A stretch of 64,000 nt of DNA, taken from the NCBI RefSeq assembly GCF_014199985.1, contig NZ_JACHOS010000018.1, positions 62,001-126,000 of the forward strand, given 5' to 3'. Every line of letters begins with the position of its first letter. Within the stretch, counting starts at the first letter, position 1. A program made the translations under genes and the position numbers. This DNA comes from Methylorubrum rhodesianum (GTDB taxonomy: Bacteria; Pseudomonadota; Alphaproteobacteria; Rhizobiales; Beijerinckiaceae). The notes beneath the pieces were generated by a model. That model was not told the DNA's origin, did not search any database, and saw only the letters and a list, made by a program, of their open reading frames with translations. This document shows, one piece after another, positions 41,036 to 50,161 of this stretch.

Positions 41036-42346
41036 ATGGCCGTTCAAGCCGCCGATCCATTGCCGGGTGCCAGTGCCTATTCCGCTTCGCGAGCCGATTC
41101 GCCCGTAGGCGGGCGCTGGGGACAGCTCATCCTCGGCGTGCTGTGCATGTCGATGATCGCCAACCTCCAGTACGGCTGGACCCTGTTCGTCAACCCGATC
41201 AACGACAAGTACCAGTGGGGCAAGCCAGCGATCCAGGTCGCCTTCACGATCTTCGTCCTGACGGAGACCTGGCTCGTTCCGATCGAGGGCTGGTTCGTCG
41301 ACAAGTACGGCCCGAAGGTCGTCACCCTGTTCGGCGGTGCGCTCTGCGCCATCGGCTGGGCGATGAACTCGGTCGCCGACTCCCTGTGGTTCCTGTATCT
41401 GGCCGCCGCCATCAGCGGCATCGGCGCGGGCGCGGTCTACGGCACCTGTGTCGGCAACGCCCTCAAGTGGTTCCCGGACCGCCGTGGTCTGGCCGCCGGC
41501 CTCACCGCCGCGGGCTTCGGCGCGGGCTCGGCGCTGACCGTCATCCCGATCGCCGCGATGATCCGCGACAGCGGCTACGAGCAGACCTTCCTCGCCTTCG
41601 GCCTCGGCCAGGGCATCGTCGTGATGGTCGCCGCCCTGCTGCTGTCCTCGCCGAGCGCTGCCTACAAGGACCGGATGCTCGCCGGCCGTGTCTCGCCGAA
41701 TGCGACGAGCCGCCGCCAGTACTCCTCCGCCGAGATGGTGCGCACACCGATCTTCTGGCTGATGTACGCGATGTTCGTGATGATGGCCGCCGGCGGCCTG
41801 ATGGCGACCGCCTCGCTCGCCCCGATCGCCAAGGACTTCCAGGTCGACACGATCCCGGTCTCGCTGATGGGCCTGACCCTGCCGGCACTCACCTTCGCGC
41901 TCACCATCGACCGGGTGCTCAACGGCGTGACCCGGCCGGTCTTCGGCTGGATCTCCGACCGGATCGGGCGTGAGAACACCATGTTCTTCGCCTTCATGAT
42001 CGAGGGTGCGGGCATTCTGGCGCTCGGCATGTTCGCCCACTCGCCGATGGCCTTCGTGCTGCTCACCGGCCTCGTCTTCTTCGCCTGGGGCGAGATCTAC
42101 TCGCTGTTCCCCTCGACCTGCGCCGACACCTACGGCGACAAGAACGCCACCGCCAATGCCGGCCTGCTCTACACCGCCAAGGGCACGGCCTCGCTGATGC
42201 TGCCCGCCTTCCTGGCGATCCAGACCGCGACCGGCTCCTGGCAGAACGTGTTCTATCTCGCCTCCGGCATGGCCTTCGTCGCCGGCTTCCTCGCGATCTT
42301 CGTGCTGAAGCCGATGCGCGCCCGCTTCGTCGCCCGCAACCAGTGA
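41036..42346 (+). CDS. oxlT: Oxalate/formate-type MFS antiporter (OFA family)
   Basis: A 436-residue, 12-helix major-facilitator transporter of the oxalate:formate antiporter family. GVLCMSMIANLQYGWTLFVNPI is the typical first helix and loop; GIGAGAVYGTCVGNALKWFPDRRGLAAGLTAAGFGAGSA and RPVFGWISDRIGRENTMF are OFA signatures. It opens a plus-strand operon with a FAH-family gene, a PanE2-type reductase gene and an acyl-CoA ligase gene, which supports oxalate uptake. The substrate is inferred from family and context. The ATG at 41036 was chosen; the open frame upstream to 40976 is basic and not conserved. Confidence 0.85.
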   Translation: MAVQAADPLPGASAYSASRADSPVGGRWGQLILGVLCMSMIANLQYGWTLFVNPINDKYQWGKPAIQVAFTIFVLTETWLVPIEGWFVDKYGPKVVTLFGGALCAIGWAMNSVADSLWFLYLAAAISGIGAGAVYGTCVGNALKWFPDRRGLAAGLTAAGFGAGSALTVIPIAAMIRDSGYEQTFLAFGLGQGIVVMVAALLLSSPSAAYKDRMLAGRVSPNATSRRQYSSAEMVRTPIFWLMYAMFVMMAAGGLMATASLAPIAKDFQVDTIPVSLMGLTLPALTFALTIDRVLNGVTRPVFGWISDRIGRENTMFFAFMIEGAGILALGMFAHSPMAFVLLTGLVFFAWGEIYSLFPSTCADTYGDKNATANAGLLYTAKGTASLMLPAFLAIQTATGSWQNVFYLASGMAFVAGFLAIFVLKPMRARFVARNQ

Positions 42347-42357
42347 GGAGTGAGGCC

Positions 42358-43134
42358 GTGACGCACTGGATCGGCTTCACCCGCGACGGCGAGACCGGCT
42401 TCGGCCGGCTCGACGGCGAGCGGATCGAGGTTCGCGAGGGGGACCTCTTCGGCGAGAACAGGCCGACGGGGCAGGTGTTGCCGCTCGCGGAAGTGAGCGT
42501 CGGCCTGCCCTGCCGCCCCTCCAAGATGATCGCCCTGTGGAACAATTTCGGGGGGCTGATGGAGAAGCAGGGGCTGTCCCGACCCGAGGCGCCCCTGTTC
42601 CTGATCAAGCCCGCCAATACCTATCGTCCCTCCGGCGCGGTGGTGGCGGTGCCGGAAGCATCCGGCCGGGCGCTCTACGAGGGCGAGCTCGGCATCGTGA
42701 TCGGCCGGGTGCCCGGCAAGACCGCCCGCGACCTCACCGAAGAGGAGGCCGCAAGCCACGTGTTCGGTTTCACCTGCGTGAACGACGTCACCTCCGCCGC
42801 GATCCTCAAGGCGGATGCGAGCTTCACGCAGTGGACCCGCGCCAAGGGCCTCGACGGCTTCGGCCCGTTCGGCCCGGTGATCGCCACCGGGCTCGATCCG
42901 GAGGCGTTGACCGTGCGGACCCTGGTGAACGGGCGCGAGCGGCAGAGTTTTCCGATCAGCGACATGCTGATCCCGGTTCCCCGGCTCGTGGCTCAGCTCT
43001 CGCAGGGGCTGACGCTGGAGCCGGGCGACGTGATCGCCTGCGGCACCTCGGTGGGATCGGGACCGATCCCGAAGGGTGCCACGGTCGAGGTCGTGATCGA
43101 GGGCATCGGAACGCTCAGCAATCGTTTCGAATAG
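42358..43134 (+). CDS. Fumarylacetoacetate hydrolase-family protein
   Basis: A 258-residue FAH-fold protein. ALYEGELGIVIGRV has the metal-binding E-x-E; FGFTCVNDVTSAAILKAD, WTRAKGLDGFGPFGP and CGTSVGSGPIPKGATVEVVIEGIGTLSN follow in the usual order. FAH-fold enzymes hydrolyse or decarboxylate oxo-acids (oxaloacetate, acylpyruvates). In the oxalate operon an oxaloacetate- or oxalyl-type substrate is conceivable but unproven. The GTG at 42358 has GAGGAGTGAGG just upstream and follows the oxlT stop by 11 bp. Confidence 0.88.
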   Translation: MTHWIGFTRDGETGFGRLDGERIEVREGDLFGENRPTGQVLPLAEVSVGLPCRPSKMIALWNNFGGLMEKQGLSRPEAPLFLIKPANTYRPSGAVVAVPEASGRALYEGELGIVIGRVPGKTARDLTEEEAASHVFGFTCVNDVTSAAILKADASFTQWTRAKGLDGFGPFGPVIATGLDPEALTVRTLVNGRERQSFPISDMLIPVPRLVAQLSQGLTLEPGDVIACGTSVGSGPIPKGATVEVVIEGIGTLSNRFE

Positions 43135-43252
43135 GCGAAACTCAAGCAAAAGCGGTCTCCGCGGGCGGACGAAATCGGCCGGATCGGCGTTCTAGGAAGC
43201 GACGTTTCAAGGCTTGGCCGGCGGAGCGGTAACGGCAGCACGGGTGAGAGAC

Positions 43253-44260
43253 ATGAGCATCGCGATCGTCGGCGCCGGCGCCATCGGCGGTTATCTCGGA
43301 GTCAGGCTGGCGGAGGCCGGCGAGGACGTCACCTTCATCGCCCGCTCCAACGCGGCGGCGATCCAGGCGGACGGCATGCGCCTGATCGAGGAGGACGGCA
43401 CCGAGATTCACTCGAAATCGGTCAAGGCGACCCGCTCCATGCAGGAGGCGGGCGTCCACGAGGTCGTCCTGCTGACCGTGAAGGCGCACCAAGTCGGCCC
43501 GATCGCCGCCGATCTCAAGCACCTGATCGGTCCCGATACCGTCGTGGTGACGATGCAGAACGGCATCCCGTGGTGGTACTTCATGGGCGGTCACGGCGGT
43601 GAATATGCCGGGACGCGGCTGGAGAGCGCCGATCCCGGCGGGCTCATCGCCGACAACCTCGACCCCAAGCACGTCATCGGATCGGTGGTCTATCCGGCCA
43701 CCGTGCTGACCGATCCCGGCACGGTGAAGGTGATCGAGGGCAACCGCTTCGGTCTCGGCGAACTCGACGGTTCGAAGTCGGAGCGGGTGCTCGCCCTGTC
43801 GCAGCGGCTGGCCAAGGCGGGCTTCCGTGCGCCGGTGACCAGCGACATCCGTGCCGAGATCTGGCTCAAGCTGTGGGGCAATCTCAGCTTCAACCCGATC
43901 TCCGCGCTCACCCACGCGACGCTGGAGGACATCTGCCGCTTCCCCGACACCCGGGCGATCGCCGCCGAGATGATGCGCGAGGCCGAGATCATCGCGAACC
44001 GGCTCGGCGTCACCTTCCGGCTCGGCATCGACAAGCGCATCGCCGGCGCCGAGAAGGTCGGCCCGCACAAGACCTCGATGCTGCAGGACGTCGAGGCCGG
44101 CCGCCCGATCGAGTTGGAGGCGCTGGTCGGCTCGGTGATCGAGCTCGGCCGCCTCACCGGCACGCCGACCCCGCACATCGACACCGTCTTCGCCCTGATG
44201 CGGCTGCTGGCCCAGAGCCTGGAGCGCGCCCAGGGCCGCCTCGCGATCCAGGGAGCGTGA
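43253..44260 (+). CDS. panE2: PanE-like reductase, probable oxalyl-CoA reductase PanE2
   Basis: A 335-residue NADPH-dependent reductase of the ketopantoate reductase family. The dinucleotide-binding motif is IAIVGAGAIGGYLG. The catalytic Lys and Asn are in LLTVKAHQ, VTMQNGIPWW and KLWGNLSFNPISALT. An enzyme of this kind, PanE2, was reported to reduce oxalyl-CoA to glyoxylate in M. extorquens AM1. The position between an oxalate-type transporter and an acyl-CoA ligase fits that role better than pantothenate synthesis. The ATG at 43253 was chosen because the family domain starts there. Confidence 0.8.
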   Translation: MSIAIVGAGAIGGYLGVRLAEAGEDVTFIARSNAAAIQADGMRLIEEDGTEIHSKSVKATRSMQEAGVHEVVLLTVKAHQVGPIAADLKHLIGPDTVVVTMQNGIPWWYFMGGHGGEYAGTRLESADPGGLIADNLDPKHVIGSVVYPATVLTDPGTVKVIEGNRFGLGELDGSKSERVLALSQRLAKAGFRAPVTSDIRAEIWLKLWGNLSFNPISALTHATLEDICRFPDTRAIAAEMMREAEIIANRLGVTFRLGIDKRIAGAEKVGPHKTSMLQDVEAGRPIELEALVGSVIELGRLTGTPTPHIDTVFALMRLLAQSLERAQGRLAIQGA

Positions 44261-44316
44261 GGATGCTTCTGCCCGAGACTTCCGCCCTTCCCCCCACCGA
44301 CTCCAAGGAGGCCAGC

Positions 44317-45843
44317 GTGGCCGCGACGACTCTTCACGAGCTGATCCAGGCCGGCGCCGACGCGGCTCCCGCCTTGTCGAGCCCCGGCGGCGTGCCGCTG
44401 ACGTTCCAGGCCCTGCGGGCGCTGACCGAGCGCACGATCGCCAGTCTCAACGCCCGCGGCATCGGGCGCGGCGACCGGGTTGCGATCGTGCTGCCGAACG
44501 GCCCGGAGATGGCGGCGGCCTTCATCGCGGTGGCCGCCGGCACCACCTCGGCGCCGCTCAACCCGAGCTACAAGGCCGACGAGTTCGAGTTCTACATGAG
44601 CGACCTCGGAGCCAAGCTCCTGCTGGTCGTCGAGGGCTCCGATTCTCCCGCGGTCGCCGTCGCGGAGAAGCTCGGCGTGTCGGTGGCCCGCCTGCGGCCG
44701 ACGCCGGAGGAGGGCGCCGGCAGCTTCACGCTGCACTTCGCCGACGACGCGACGGGCGAGCCCGCTCGCGGCGGCCGGGCCGAAACGGATGACATCGCGC
44801 TGGTGCTGCACACCTCGGGCACGACCTCCCGGCCGAAGATCGTGCCGCTGACGCAGGGCAATGTCTGCGCCTCGGCGCGCAACATCCGCACCGCGCTCGC
44901 CTTCACGGCGGAGGATCGCGGCCTCAACATCATGCCGCTGTTCCACATCCACGGCCTGATCGCCGGCATCCTCGCCCCGCTCTCGGCAGGTGGCCAGGTG
45001 TCCTGCACGCCGGGCTTCAACGCGCTGAAGTTCTTCGGCTGGATGGATGAGGTGAACCCCACCTGGTACACCGGCGTGCCGACCATGCATCAGGCGATCC
45101 TGGCCCGGGCAGCGCGCAATGCGGAGATCATCGCGCGCAATCCCCTGCGCTTCATCCGCTCCTCGTCCTCGTCCCTGCCGCCGCAGGTGATGAAGGAGCT
45201 GGAGGAGACCTTCGGCGCTCCGGTGATCGAGGCCTACGGCATGACCGAGGCCGCTCACCAGATGGCCTCGAACCCGCTGCCGCCCCGGCCCCACTATGCC
45301 GGTTCGGTCGGACTCGCGGCCGGTCCCGAGATCGCTGTGGTGGATATCGACGGCGAGCCGCTGCCCGCGGGCGAGACCGGCGAGATCGTCATCCGCGGCG
45401 ACAACGTGATGAAGGGCTACGAGAACAACGACAAGGCCAATGCCGAGGCCTTCACGCGGCAGGGTTGGTTCCGCACCGGCGACCAGGGCGTGCTCTCGCC
45501 GGAGGGCTACCTCTCGATCACCGGGCGCCTCAAGGAGATCATCAACCGCGGCGGCGAGAAGATCTCTCCGCGCGAGGTGGACGAGATCCTGATGGACCAC
45601 CCGGCGGTCTCGCAATGCGTCACCTTTGCGGTGCCGCACGACAAGCTCGGCGAGGACGTCGCCGCCGCGATCGTCCTGCGCGAGGGCGCCGAGGCGATCG
45701 AGAAGGAGATCCGCAGTTTCGCCTCGGAGCGGCTCGCCGCCTTCAAGGTGCCGGCCAAGATCCTGATCCTCGACGAGATCCCCAAGGGCGCGACCGGGAA
45801 GCTCCAGCGCATCGGGCTGGCGCAGAAGCTCGGGCTCGCCTGA
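44317..45843 (+). CDS. AMP-binding acyl-CoA synthetase, probable oxalate-CoA ligase
   Basis: An adenylate-forming enzyme of about 508 residues that should activate oxalate to oxalyl-CoA with ATP. Motifs: LVLHTSGTTSRPKIVPLTQ (A3), GMTEAAHQM (A5), GWFRTGDQGVLSPEGYLSITGRLKEIINRGGEKISP (A7-A8) and the catalytic lysine in PKGATGKLQR (A10). The GTG at 44317 has an AAGGAGG at ideal spacing and begins the conserved part; an ATG at 44263, 2 bp after the reductase stop, would add 18 unconserved residues. The product feeds the reductase encoded just upstream. The oxalate specificity rests on the operon. Confidence 0.85.
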   Translation: MAATTLHELIQAGADAAPALSSPGGVPLTFQALRALTERTIASLNARGIGRGDRVAIVLPNGPEMAAAFIAVAAGTTSAPLNPSYKADEFEFYMSDLGAKLLLVVEGSDSPAVAVAEKLGVSVARLRPTPEEGAGSFTLHFADDATGEPARGGRAETDDIALVLHTSGTTSRPKIVPLTQGNVCASARNIRTALAFTAEDRGLNIMPLFHIHGLIAGILAPLSAGGQVSCTPGFNALKFFGWMDEVNPTWYTGVPTMHQAILARAARNAEIIARNPLRFIRSSSSSLPPQVMKELEETFGAPVIEAYGMTEAAHQMASNPLPPRPHYAGSVGLAAGPEIAVVDIDGEPLPAGETGEIVIRGDNVMKGYENNDKANAEAFTRQGWFRTGDQGVLSPEGYLSITGRLKEIINRGGEKISPREVDEILMDHPAVSQCVTFAVPHDKLGEDVAAAIVLREGAEAIEKEIRSFASERLAAFKVPAKILILDEIPKGATGKLQRIGLAQKLGLA

Positions 45844-45993
45844 GCTTTCAGCCGGTTCCGTTGCCGGATCGCTTCGCCGACGCTCGCGACGACGGTGTGG
45901 TTTGCTTTCGCTGCAACCGCACACCATAATACGGGTGAGAGCCCGCGGGCGGCTACCCGCGAGCCCTCTTATTGGACGACGTTAGATGACGAG

Positions 45994-46035
45994 CCCGAGC
46001 GTGATGGTCACGGACCACTCACCGCTCGGGTTTTT
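45994..46035 (+). terminator. Rho-independent terminator of the oxalate operon
   Basis: CCCGAGCG (45994-46001) pairs with CGCTCGGG (46023-46030), with an inner arm containing two bulges, followed by TTTTT. It lies 150 bp after the ligase stop. Confidence 0.75.
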
Positions 46036-46358
46036 CGTGACAGTGATCCGCAGGAGCGGAAACATCAGCACATCGCTCACCCCCCTTCCCGTCTGCCTAC
46101 TCACGGACGGCGATCGGCTAAGTCGCCGTAAGCCCCGTAGCCGCAGGGTCGTCGTGACAGGAAGGCTCGGCGTCCAACGCCACGACTATGAGTGTGGCGA
46201 GCGGAAGTGCAATCAAAACGTTTTTTGGTTGGCTGGCGCTCGCGGAGAGTGTGCTTGTGAGCGTCTCATCCCCCAGGCCGCGATCGGGGAGGACGAGGTT
46301 GGTCGACTGCGACGGCGCTATCTGTAATGGTCCGGCGAATGGCCGACATCCTGACAGC

Positions 46359-46389
46359 AAAAAGGGAGCGGCACACTGGGCGCCGCCCC
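46359..46389 (-). terminator. Rho-independent terminator, minus strand
   Basis: An 8-bp stem (GGGGCGGC with GCCGCTCC, one G-T pair) followed by TTTTT on the minus strand, 30 bp beyond the stop of the gene at 46419-46700. Confidence 0.65.
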
Positions 46390-46418
46390 TCATTTGTATC
46401 GAAGCAGTGAGGAAAAAT

Positions 46419-46700
46419 TCAGTTCCGCGCGGCCATCATGTCGTGGGACAGCACCGTGAGTTTGCCGATCAGGCTCGCCACGTCGCCGTGGGCGCAGGAC
46501 CATTGCGTGCCGATGGCGCTCCCGTCGTTCGAGACCGAAACCACCGCGACCGAGCGCAGCTTGCCCTCGCGGGCGAGCTTCAGCTGATCCTGAAGCACCT
46601 CGATGATCGAGGCGACGTTCTCGTCGGCGACCGCCTCGGCGGCGGCGGCGGGGAAGGGAACCACGGTGGCGTCGTTGAGGGCGCGATCGAACTTGGACAT
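46419..46700 (-). CDS. Hypothetical 93-residue protein
   Basis: MSKFDRALNDATVVPFPAAAAE is followed by ENVASIIEVLQDQLKLAREGKLRSVAVVSVSNDGSAIGTQWSCAHGD. This resembles short conserved proteins of Methylobacterium with a beta-strand pattern after an amphipathic helix, but no family name could be given. Its ATG directly abuts the stop of the preceding small gene, so both are likely co-expressed, and a terminator follows. Confidence 0.7.
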   Translation of the reverse strand: MSKFDRALNDATVVPFPAAAAEAVADENVASIIEVLQDQLKLAREGKLRSVAVVSVSNDGSAIGTQWSCAHGDVASLIGKLTVLSHDMMAARN

Positions 46701-46928
46701 TCAGGCAACTCGACGATGCTTGAGGGAGGTGCGGCCGAGAGGTCCGGCCTGGAGGCGGTCAACGAGAAAGGCGAGGCGATCGGGCAGAGCGCCGTCCTGA
46801 TCGACGGAGAGGCGCTTGCCGATGGCGGAGGCGACACCCTTGGTCACCCGGCTGACGGTGGACCGCTCGAGGCGGGACACCGTTTGCAGTCGGTCCGTTC
46901 GGTTCGGGTCGGCGCTCGGATCAGCCAT
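46701..46928 (-). CDS. Hypothetical 75-residue protein
   Basis: The product (MADPSADPNRTDRLQTVSRLERSTVSRVTKGV) is basic and Arg/Ser-rich, with no recognised domain. The stop codon is immediately followed by the ATG of the 93-residue protein gene, a zero-base spacing that suggests translational coupling and supports this being real. The start at 46928 is one of several possible. Confidence 0.5.
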   Translation of the reverse strand: MADPSADPNRTDRLQTVSRLERSTVSRVTKGVASAIGKRLSVDQDGALPDRLAFLVDRLQAGPLGRTSLKHRRVA

Positions 46929-47071
46929 CGCTTCCTCGCTCTCGGACGATTGCACGAGGCTGATCCTGCGCGCCGCATCGCGTCATGAAAATGGCACTGC
47001 ACCGGTCACGCTTGCGCATTTCCCTGGCTGTGACGTGAAAGCGACAGTCCCGACGGGCGGCCGAGCCCGGT

Positions 47072-47437
47072 TCAGCGCGGATCCTGCCAGCCGGAGCGCA
47101 CCGGCGTGGCGGTGCCCGTGCCGCCCGTATTCATGGCGCGGGGCACCTCCGAGCGGGCGGATGCCGGCTCGGCCATGGCTGCGCGGCGCGGCGCCCGGAC
47201 CGACCGGCGCAGGGCGGCGCGCCGCTTGCGGGTGGAGCGGGGACGTGCGCCGCTGTTCGAGCCGATGACGCCGCCGGCCACCGCCCCCACCACGGCACCG
47301 ACCGGTCCGGCCACGAGCGCACCGGCCACGGCGCCGGCACCGACCCCCATCGCGGTCCGGTTCTCGGCCTGCGCGGGCGCGGACAATCCCGCGAGCAACG
47401 CGAGGCCGGCGCAGGCGCCGAGGCAGGTCTTTCGCAT
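47072..47437 (-). CDS. Exported glycine-zipper protein
   Basis: A 121-residue protein. A signal peptide (CLGACAGLALLAGLSAPAQA) is followed by a glycine zipper (MGVGAGAVAGALVAGPVGAVVGAVAGGVIGS) that can span the outer membrane or oligomerise. The rest is Arg/Ala-rich (RSTRKRRAALRRSVRAPRRAA) and probably disordered. Role unknown; such proteins are common in Methylobacterium envelopes. It lies on the same strand as the MFS gene upstream (110 bp gap). Confidence 0.75.
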   Translation of the reverse strand: MRKTCLGACAGLALLAGLSAPAQAENRTAMGVGAGAVAGALVAGPVGAVVGAVAGGVIGSNSGARPRSTRKRRAALRRSVRAPRRAAMAEPASARSEVPRAMNTGGTGTATPVRSGWQDPR

Positions 47438-47546
47438 CCGGTTCGTCCCTTCGAAACGCATTTCGGGGACGCCCTTGGCCTTCGATCTTGACGAAACGTT
47501 GACCTGAATCGGCGGGATGACTTGGCCGTACAAAGAAAATCGGCCG

Positions 47547-48737
47547 TCAAAGTCTCGCTTGTTCTTGTTCAATCTCTCGCTCGATCCGGGCGAGCGGCCG
47601 GCGCAAGCGAAGCACCAGCGGAACGATGGTCAGTGCCGTGGCGGCTCCCGCCAGCAGGCCGACGCCGGAGCCGGCCCAGTCGCCCAGCGCCCCGTAGGCG
47701 ATCGGCGCGAGCCCGCCCGACCCGATCACGGCGGTGTAGAACAGGGCGAAGGCCCGGCCGACATCGCCGCGCGGCGCCAGATCCGGCACCGTCCCGTAGA
47801 GCACCGAGGACGTGCCGTTGAGGACGAGGCCGACGAGCGGCAGCACGACCAAGGTCGGACCGAGCGGCAGGACGAGGAGTGCCGCGACCAGCAGGGCGGT
47901 GGCGGTCTCCGTCGCCACGACGCAGGGCACGACCCCGACGCGTTCGCCGAGCCAGCCGCACACGGCCTTGCCGAAGGCGCCGCCGGAAAAGACCAGGGCG
48001 AGGGCGAGCCCGGTCGTCGTCCCGGTGCCGCCCTTCGCCTCCAGCAGGAAGGGCAGGAACAGCAGGGTGCCCATTCGCGTGGCGGTGTCGAGGGCGCCGA
48101 CCGTCATCAGGAGGGAGAAGCCGCTTCCCTCGCCGCCGGTTCGATGGGTCTGCACCGGTGCCGCGGCGAGCGATCCCCGCGGCAGGACGAGGGCAAGTGC
48201 GACCGTCGCGGCGAGACCGATTCCCGCCATCAGCCCGGCGACCGGTCGCCAAGCCAGCACGCCGAGCAGCAGCGCGACGGCGACCGGAAACAGCGCTTTC
48301 CCGAGATCACCGGCAAAGTTGTAGATCCCTAACGGCCCCCGCGCCGAACCGCCGTAGGCCTGCGCGACGAGGAGCGAGGCGCGCGGGTGCTGGATACTCG
48401 CGCCGATTCCGGCGAGCACCAGCCCGGCGCAGAGCCCGAACAGGCCCGTGCTCAGCGCCATGACGGAAAAGCCCGCGGCAGCGACCAGCGTCGAAACGGC
48501 GAGGGCCGTGCGGATCGGCCACCGCGCCGCCAGCCGGTCGGCAGGCACCTGCAGCCCACCCATGGTGGCGTAGTAGAGGCTGCGCAGAACGGCGAGTCCG
48601 GCATAGCCGAGGCCGAACTCCGTCTGCCAGACCGGCAGCATCACGTAGAGCAAATCGGTGTAGCCGTCGTGCAGAGCGTGGGCGAGGCAGGCCCCGCCAA
48701 GACTGCGCCGCTTGAGCTCACGGCTGTCACCCCGCAT
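47547..48737 (-). CDS. MFS transporter, Fsr/fosmidomycin-resistance-like
   Basis: A 396-residue, 12-helix major-facilitator exporter. LAHALHDGYTDLLYVMLPVWQTEFGLGYAGLAVLRSLYYA and IGASIQHPRASLLVAQAYGG resemble the Fsr branch of drug exporters. Its gene is divergent from a LysR regulator gene 148 bp away, the classical layout of a regulated efflux pump. The start was set at MRGDSREL; the frame upstream is not protein-like. The substrate is unknown. Confidence 0.85.
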   Translation of the reverse strand: MRGDSRELKRRSLGGACLAHALHDGYTDLLYVMLPVWQTEFGLGYAGLAVLRSLYYATMGGLQVPADRLAARWPIRTALAVSTLVAAAGFSVMALSTGLFGLCAGLVLAGIGASIQHPRASLLVAQAYGGSARGPLGIYNFAGDLGKALFPVAVALLLGVLAWRPVAGLMAGIGLAATVALALVLPRGSLAAAPVQTHRTGGEGSGFSLLMTVGALDTATRMGTLLFLPFLLEAKGGTGTTTGLALALVFSGGAFGKAVCGWLGERVGVVPCVVATETATALLVAALLVLPLGPTLVVLPLVGLVLNGTSSVLYGTVPDLAPRGDVGRAFALFYTAVIGSGGLAPIAYGALGDWAGSGVGLLAGAATALTIVPLVLRLRRPLARIEREIEQEQARL

Positions 48738-48885
48738 CGATCCGTCGAGTCGAACGGCCTGATTCACACCAAAAATCCCCTGCTGACGCTTGCGCAGGGA
48801 ATCTACACCTGTGAGCTTTGTGGGATGAGAACCTCTCACTGCACGGGTTCCGTACGGTTTCCTCACGGGTCGGAGAGAAGAGGAA

Positions 48886-49788
48886 ATGCGCCGGCTGCCG
48901 CCGCTCCACGCGCTGCAGGTGTTCGAGGTGGCAGCCCGGGCCGGCAGCTATGCCCAGGCCGGTCTCGAACTCGGGCTGACGCACGGAGCGGTGAGCCGTC
49001 AGATCGCTACCCTGGAGGCGTGGCTCGGCCAGCGTCTCTTCGTGCGGGTCGGGCGGCGGATGGTGGCGACCCCGGCAGCCCGCGTCTTCGCGGAGGAAAT
49101 CAGCCTGTCGTTCGACCGGCTCACGGCGGCGGCGGAGGCCTGCGGGCGGCCCCAGGCGCCGCGCGTCCTGCGCGTCAGCGCACCCGCGACCTTCGCGATG
49201 CGCTGGCTGATCCCGCGCCTCGATGATTTCCACGCGGCCCGTCCCGGGACGGAAGTCAGGGTCACCACCACGACCACTCTGCAGGACGCGCTGCGCGGCG
49301 GGTTCGACCTCGCGGTCCGGCGCGGCCCCGAGCCGTGGCCGCAGCACCACGCGGTGCCGTTCCTGACGGAGGCGGATACCCTGGTGGCCAGCCCCGCCCT
49401 GCTGCGGAGCAGGCCGCTCGCGACGTTGGACGAACTCGAGCGCCACGTCCTGCTCGGCACCGAGACCCGGCCGGGCGATTGGATCGACTGGCTCGCGGCG
49501 GCGGGCATCGCGTTGCCCGGCGGCGTGCGCCGCCGGGTGTTCGACCACTTCTTCGTGACCCTTCAGGCGCTGGAGGACGGGGCCGGCCTCGGCATCGGAC
49601 CGTTCCCGGTGCTCGACCGAATGACCGCCGAGGGCCGGCTCGTGGCGCCGTTTCCGGAGATCCGAGTCGAGCGGGCCGCCTACTTCGCCCTGACGCCGTT
49701 CGATGCGGACAAGTCGCCGGCGCTCACCGCGCTCATCGACTGGCTGGTGACGGAAGGAGGCCGGCCGGGATTCACAATTCCCCGGTGA
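48886..49788 (+). CDS. LysR-family regulator, GcvA-like
   Basis: A 300-residue LysR regulator. The N-terminal helix-turn-helix is LHALQVFEVAARAGSYAQAGLELGLTHGAVSRQIATLE, as in GcvA; the effector domain has LRVSAPATFAMRWLIPRL and FDLAVRRGPEPWP. It is divergent from the MFS gene and probably regulates it. Its last codons overlap the convergent tautomerase gene by 17 bp. Confidence 0.92.
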   Translation: MRRLPPLHALQVFEVAARAGSYAQAGLELGLTHGAVSRQIATLEAWLGQRLFVRVGRRMVATPAARVFAEEISLSFDRLTAAAEACGRPQAPRVLRVSAPATFAMRWLIPRLDDFHAARPGTEVRVTTTTTLQDALRGGFDLAVRRGPEPWPQHHAVPFLTEADTLVASPALLRSRPLATLDELERHVLLGTETRPGDWIDWLAAAGIALPGGVRRRVFDHFFVTLQALEDGAGLGIGPFPVLDRMTAEGRLVAPFPEIRVERAAYFALTPFDADKSPALTALIDWLVTEGGRPGFTIPR

Positions 49789-50161
49789 GGAACTGCGCCC
49801 GGCCGTGCCCGAACGACCAATCCTTATCGGTGTTCTCCACCGTCGAGACCATCACGTCGGCCGGGGCGATGCCGCAGGCAGCCTGCAGCTTCTCGGTCAG
49901 CAGCCGGTAGAACAGCTCCTTCTTTTCACGCCCTCGCGGCCGGGTGATCATCTGCACCACCACCACGTCGCGCGTGCGGGGGATATCGAGACCGGTATCC
50001 TCTACGATCATCCGCGACGGCTTGTGCTCGGTGACGATCTGGTAGCGGTCGCCGGGCGGCACCTGGAAGGCTTCAAGCATTGCCTCGTGAGCGGCGTCGA
50101 GGAGGGCCTTCAACTCCGCGTCGCTGCGCCCCTCGATCAGGTCGAAACGCATCAAGGGCAT
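49772..50161 (-). CDS. Tautomerase-family protein
   Basis: A 129-residue protein of the 4-oxalocrotonate tautomerase superfamily, long form. After removal of Met, Pro2 (MPLMRFDLIEGRSD) would be the catalytic base. RPRGREKKELFYRLLTEKLQAACGIAPADVMVSTVENTDKDWSFGHGRAQF is the typical C-terminal half. The substrate is unknown. Confidence 0.88.
   Translation of the reverse strand: MPLMRFDLIEGRSDAELKALLDAAHEAMLEAFQVPPGDRYQIVTEHKPSRMIVEDTGLDIPRTRDVVVVQMITRPRGREKKELFYRLLTEKLQAACGIAPADVMVSTVENTDKDWSFGHGRAQFLTGEL

Larger units (their letters stand above)
45844..46418. other. Intergenic region downstream of the oxalate operon
   Basis: About 575 bp between convergent units. It contains a terminator for each direction. 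A minus-strand frame at 46118-46393 overlaps the minus-strand terminator and has no recognisable family, so it is not called a gene. Stretches at 45900-45930 and 46190-46230 are AT-richer. Confidence 0.45.

Noticed and set aside
46118..46393. 91-codon minus-strand frame after the oxalate operon
   Set aside because: It contains the minus-strand terminator inside its beginning and has no recognised family.
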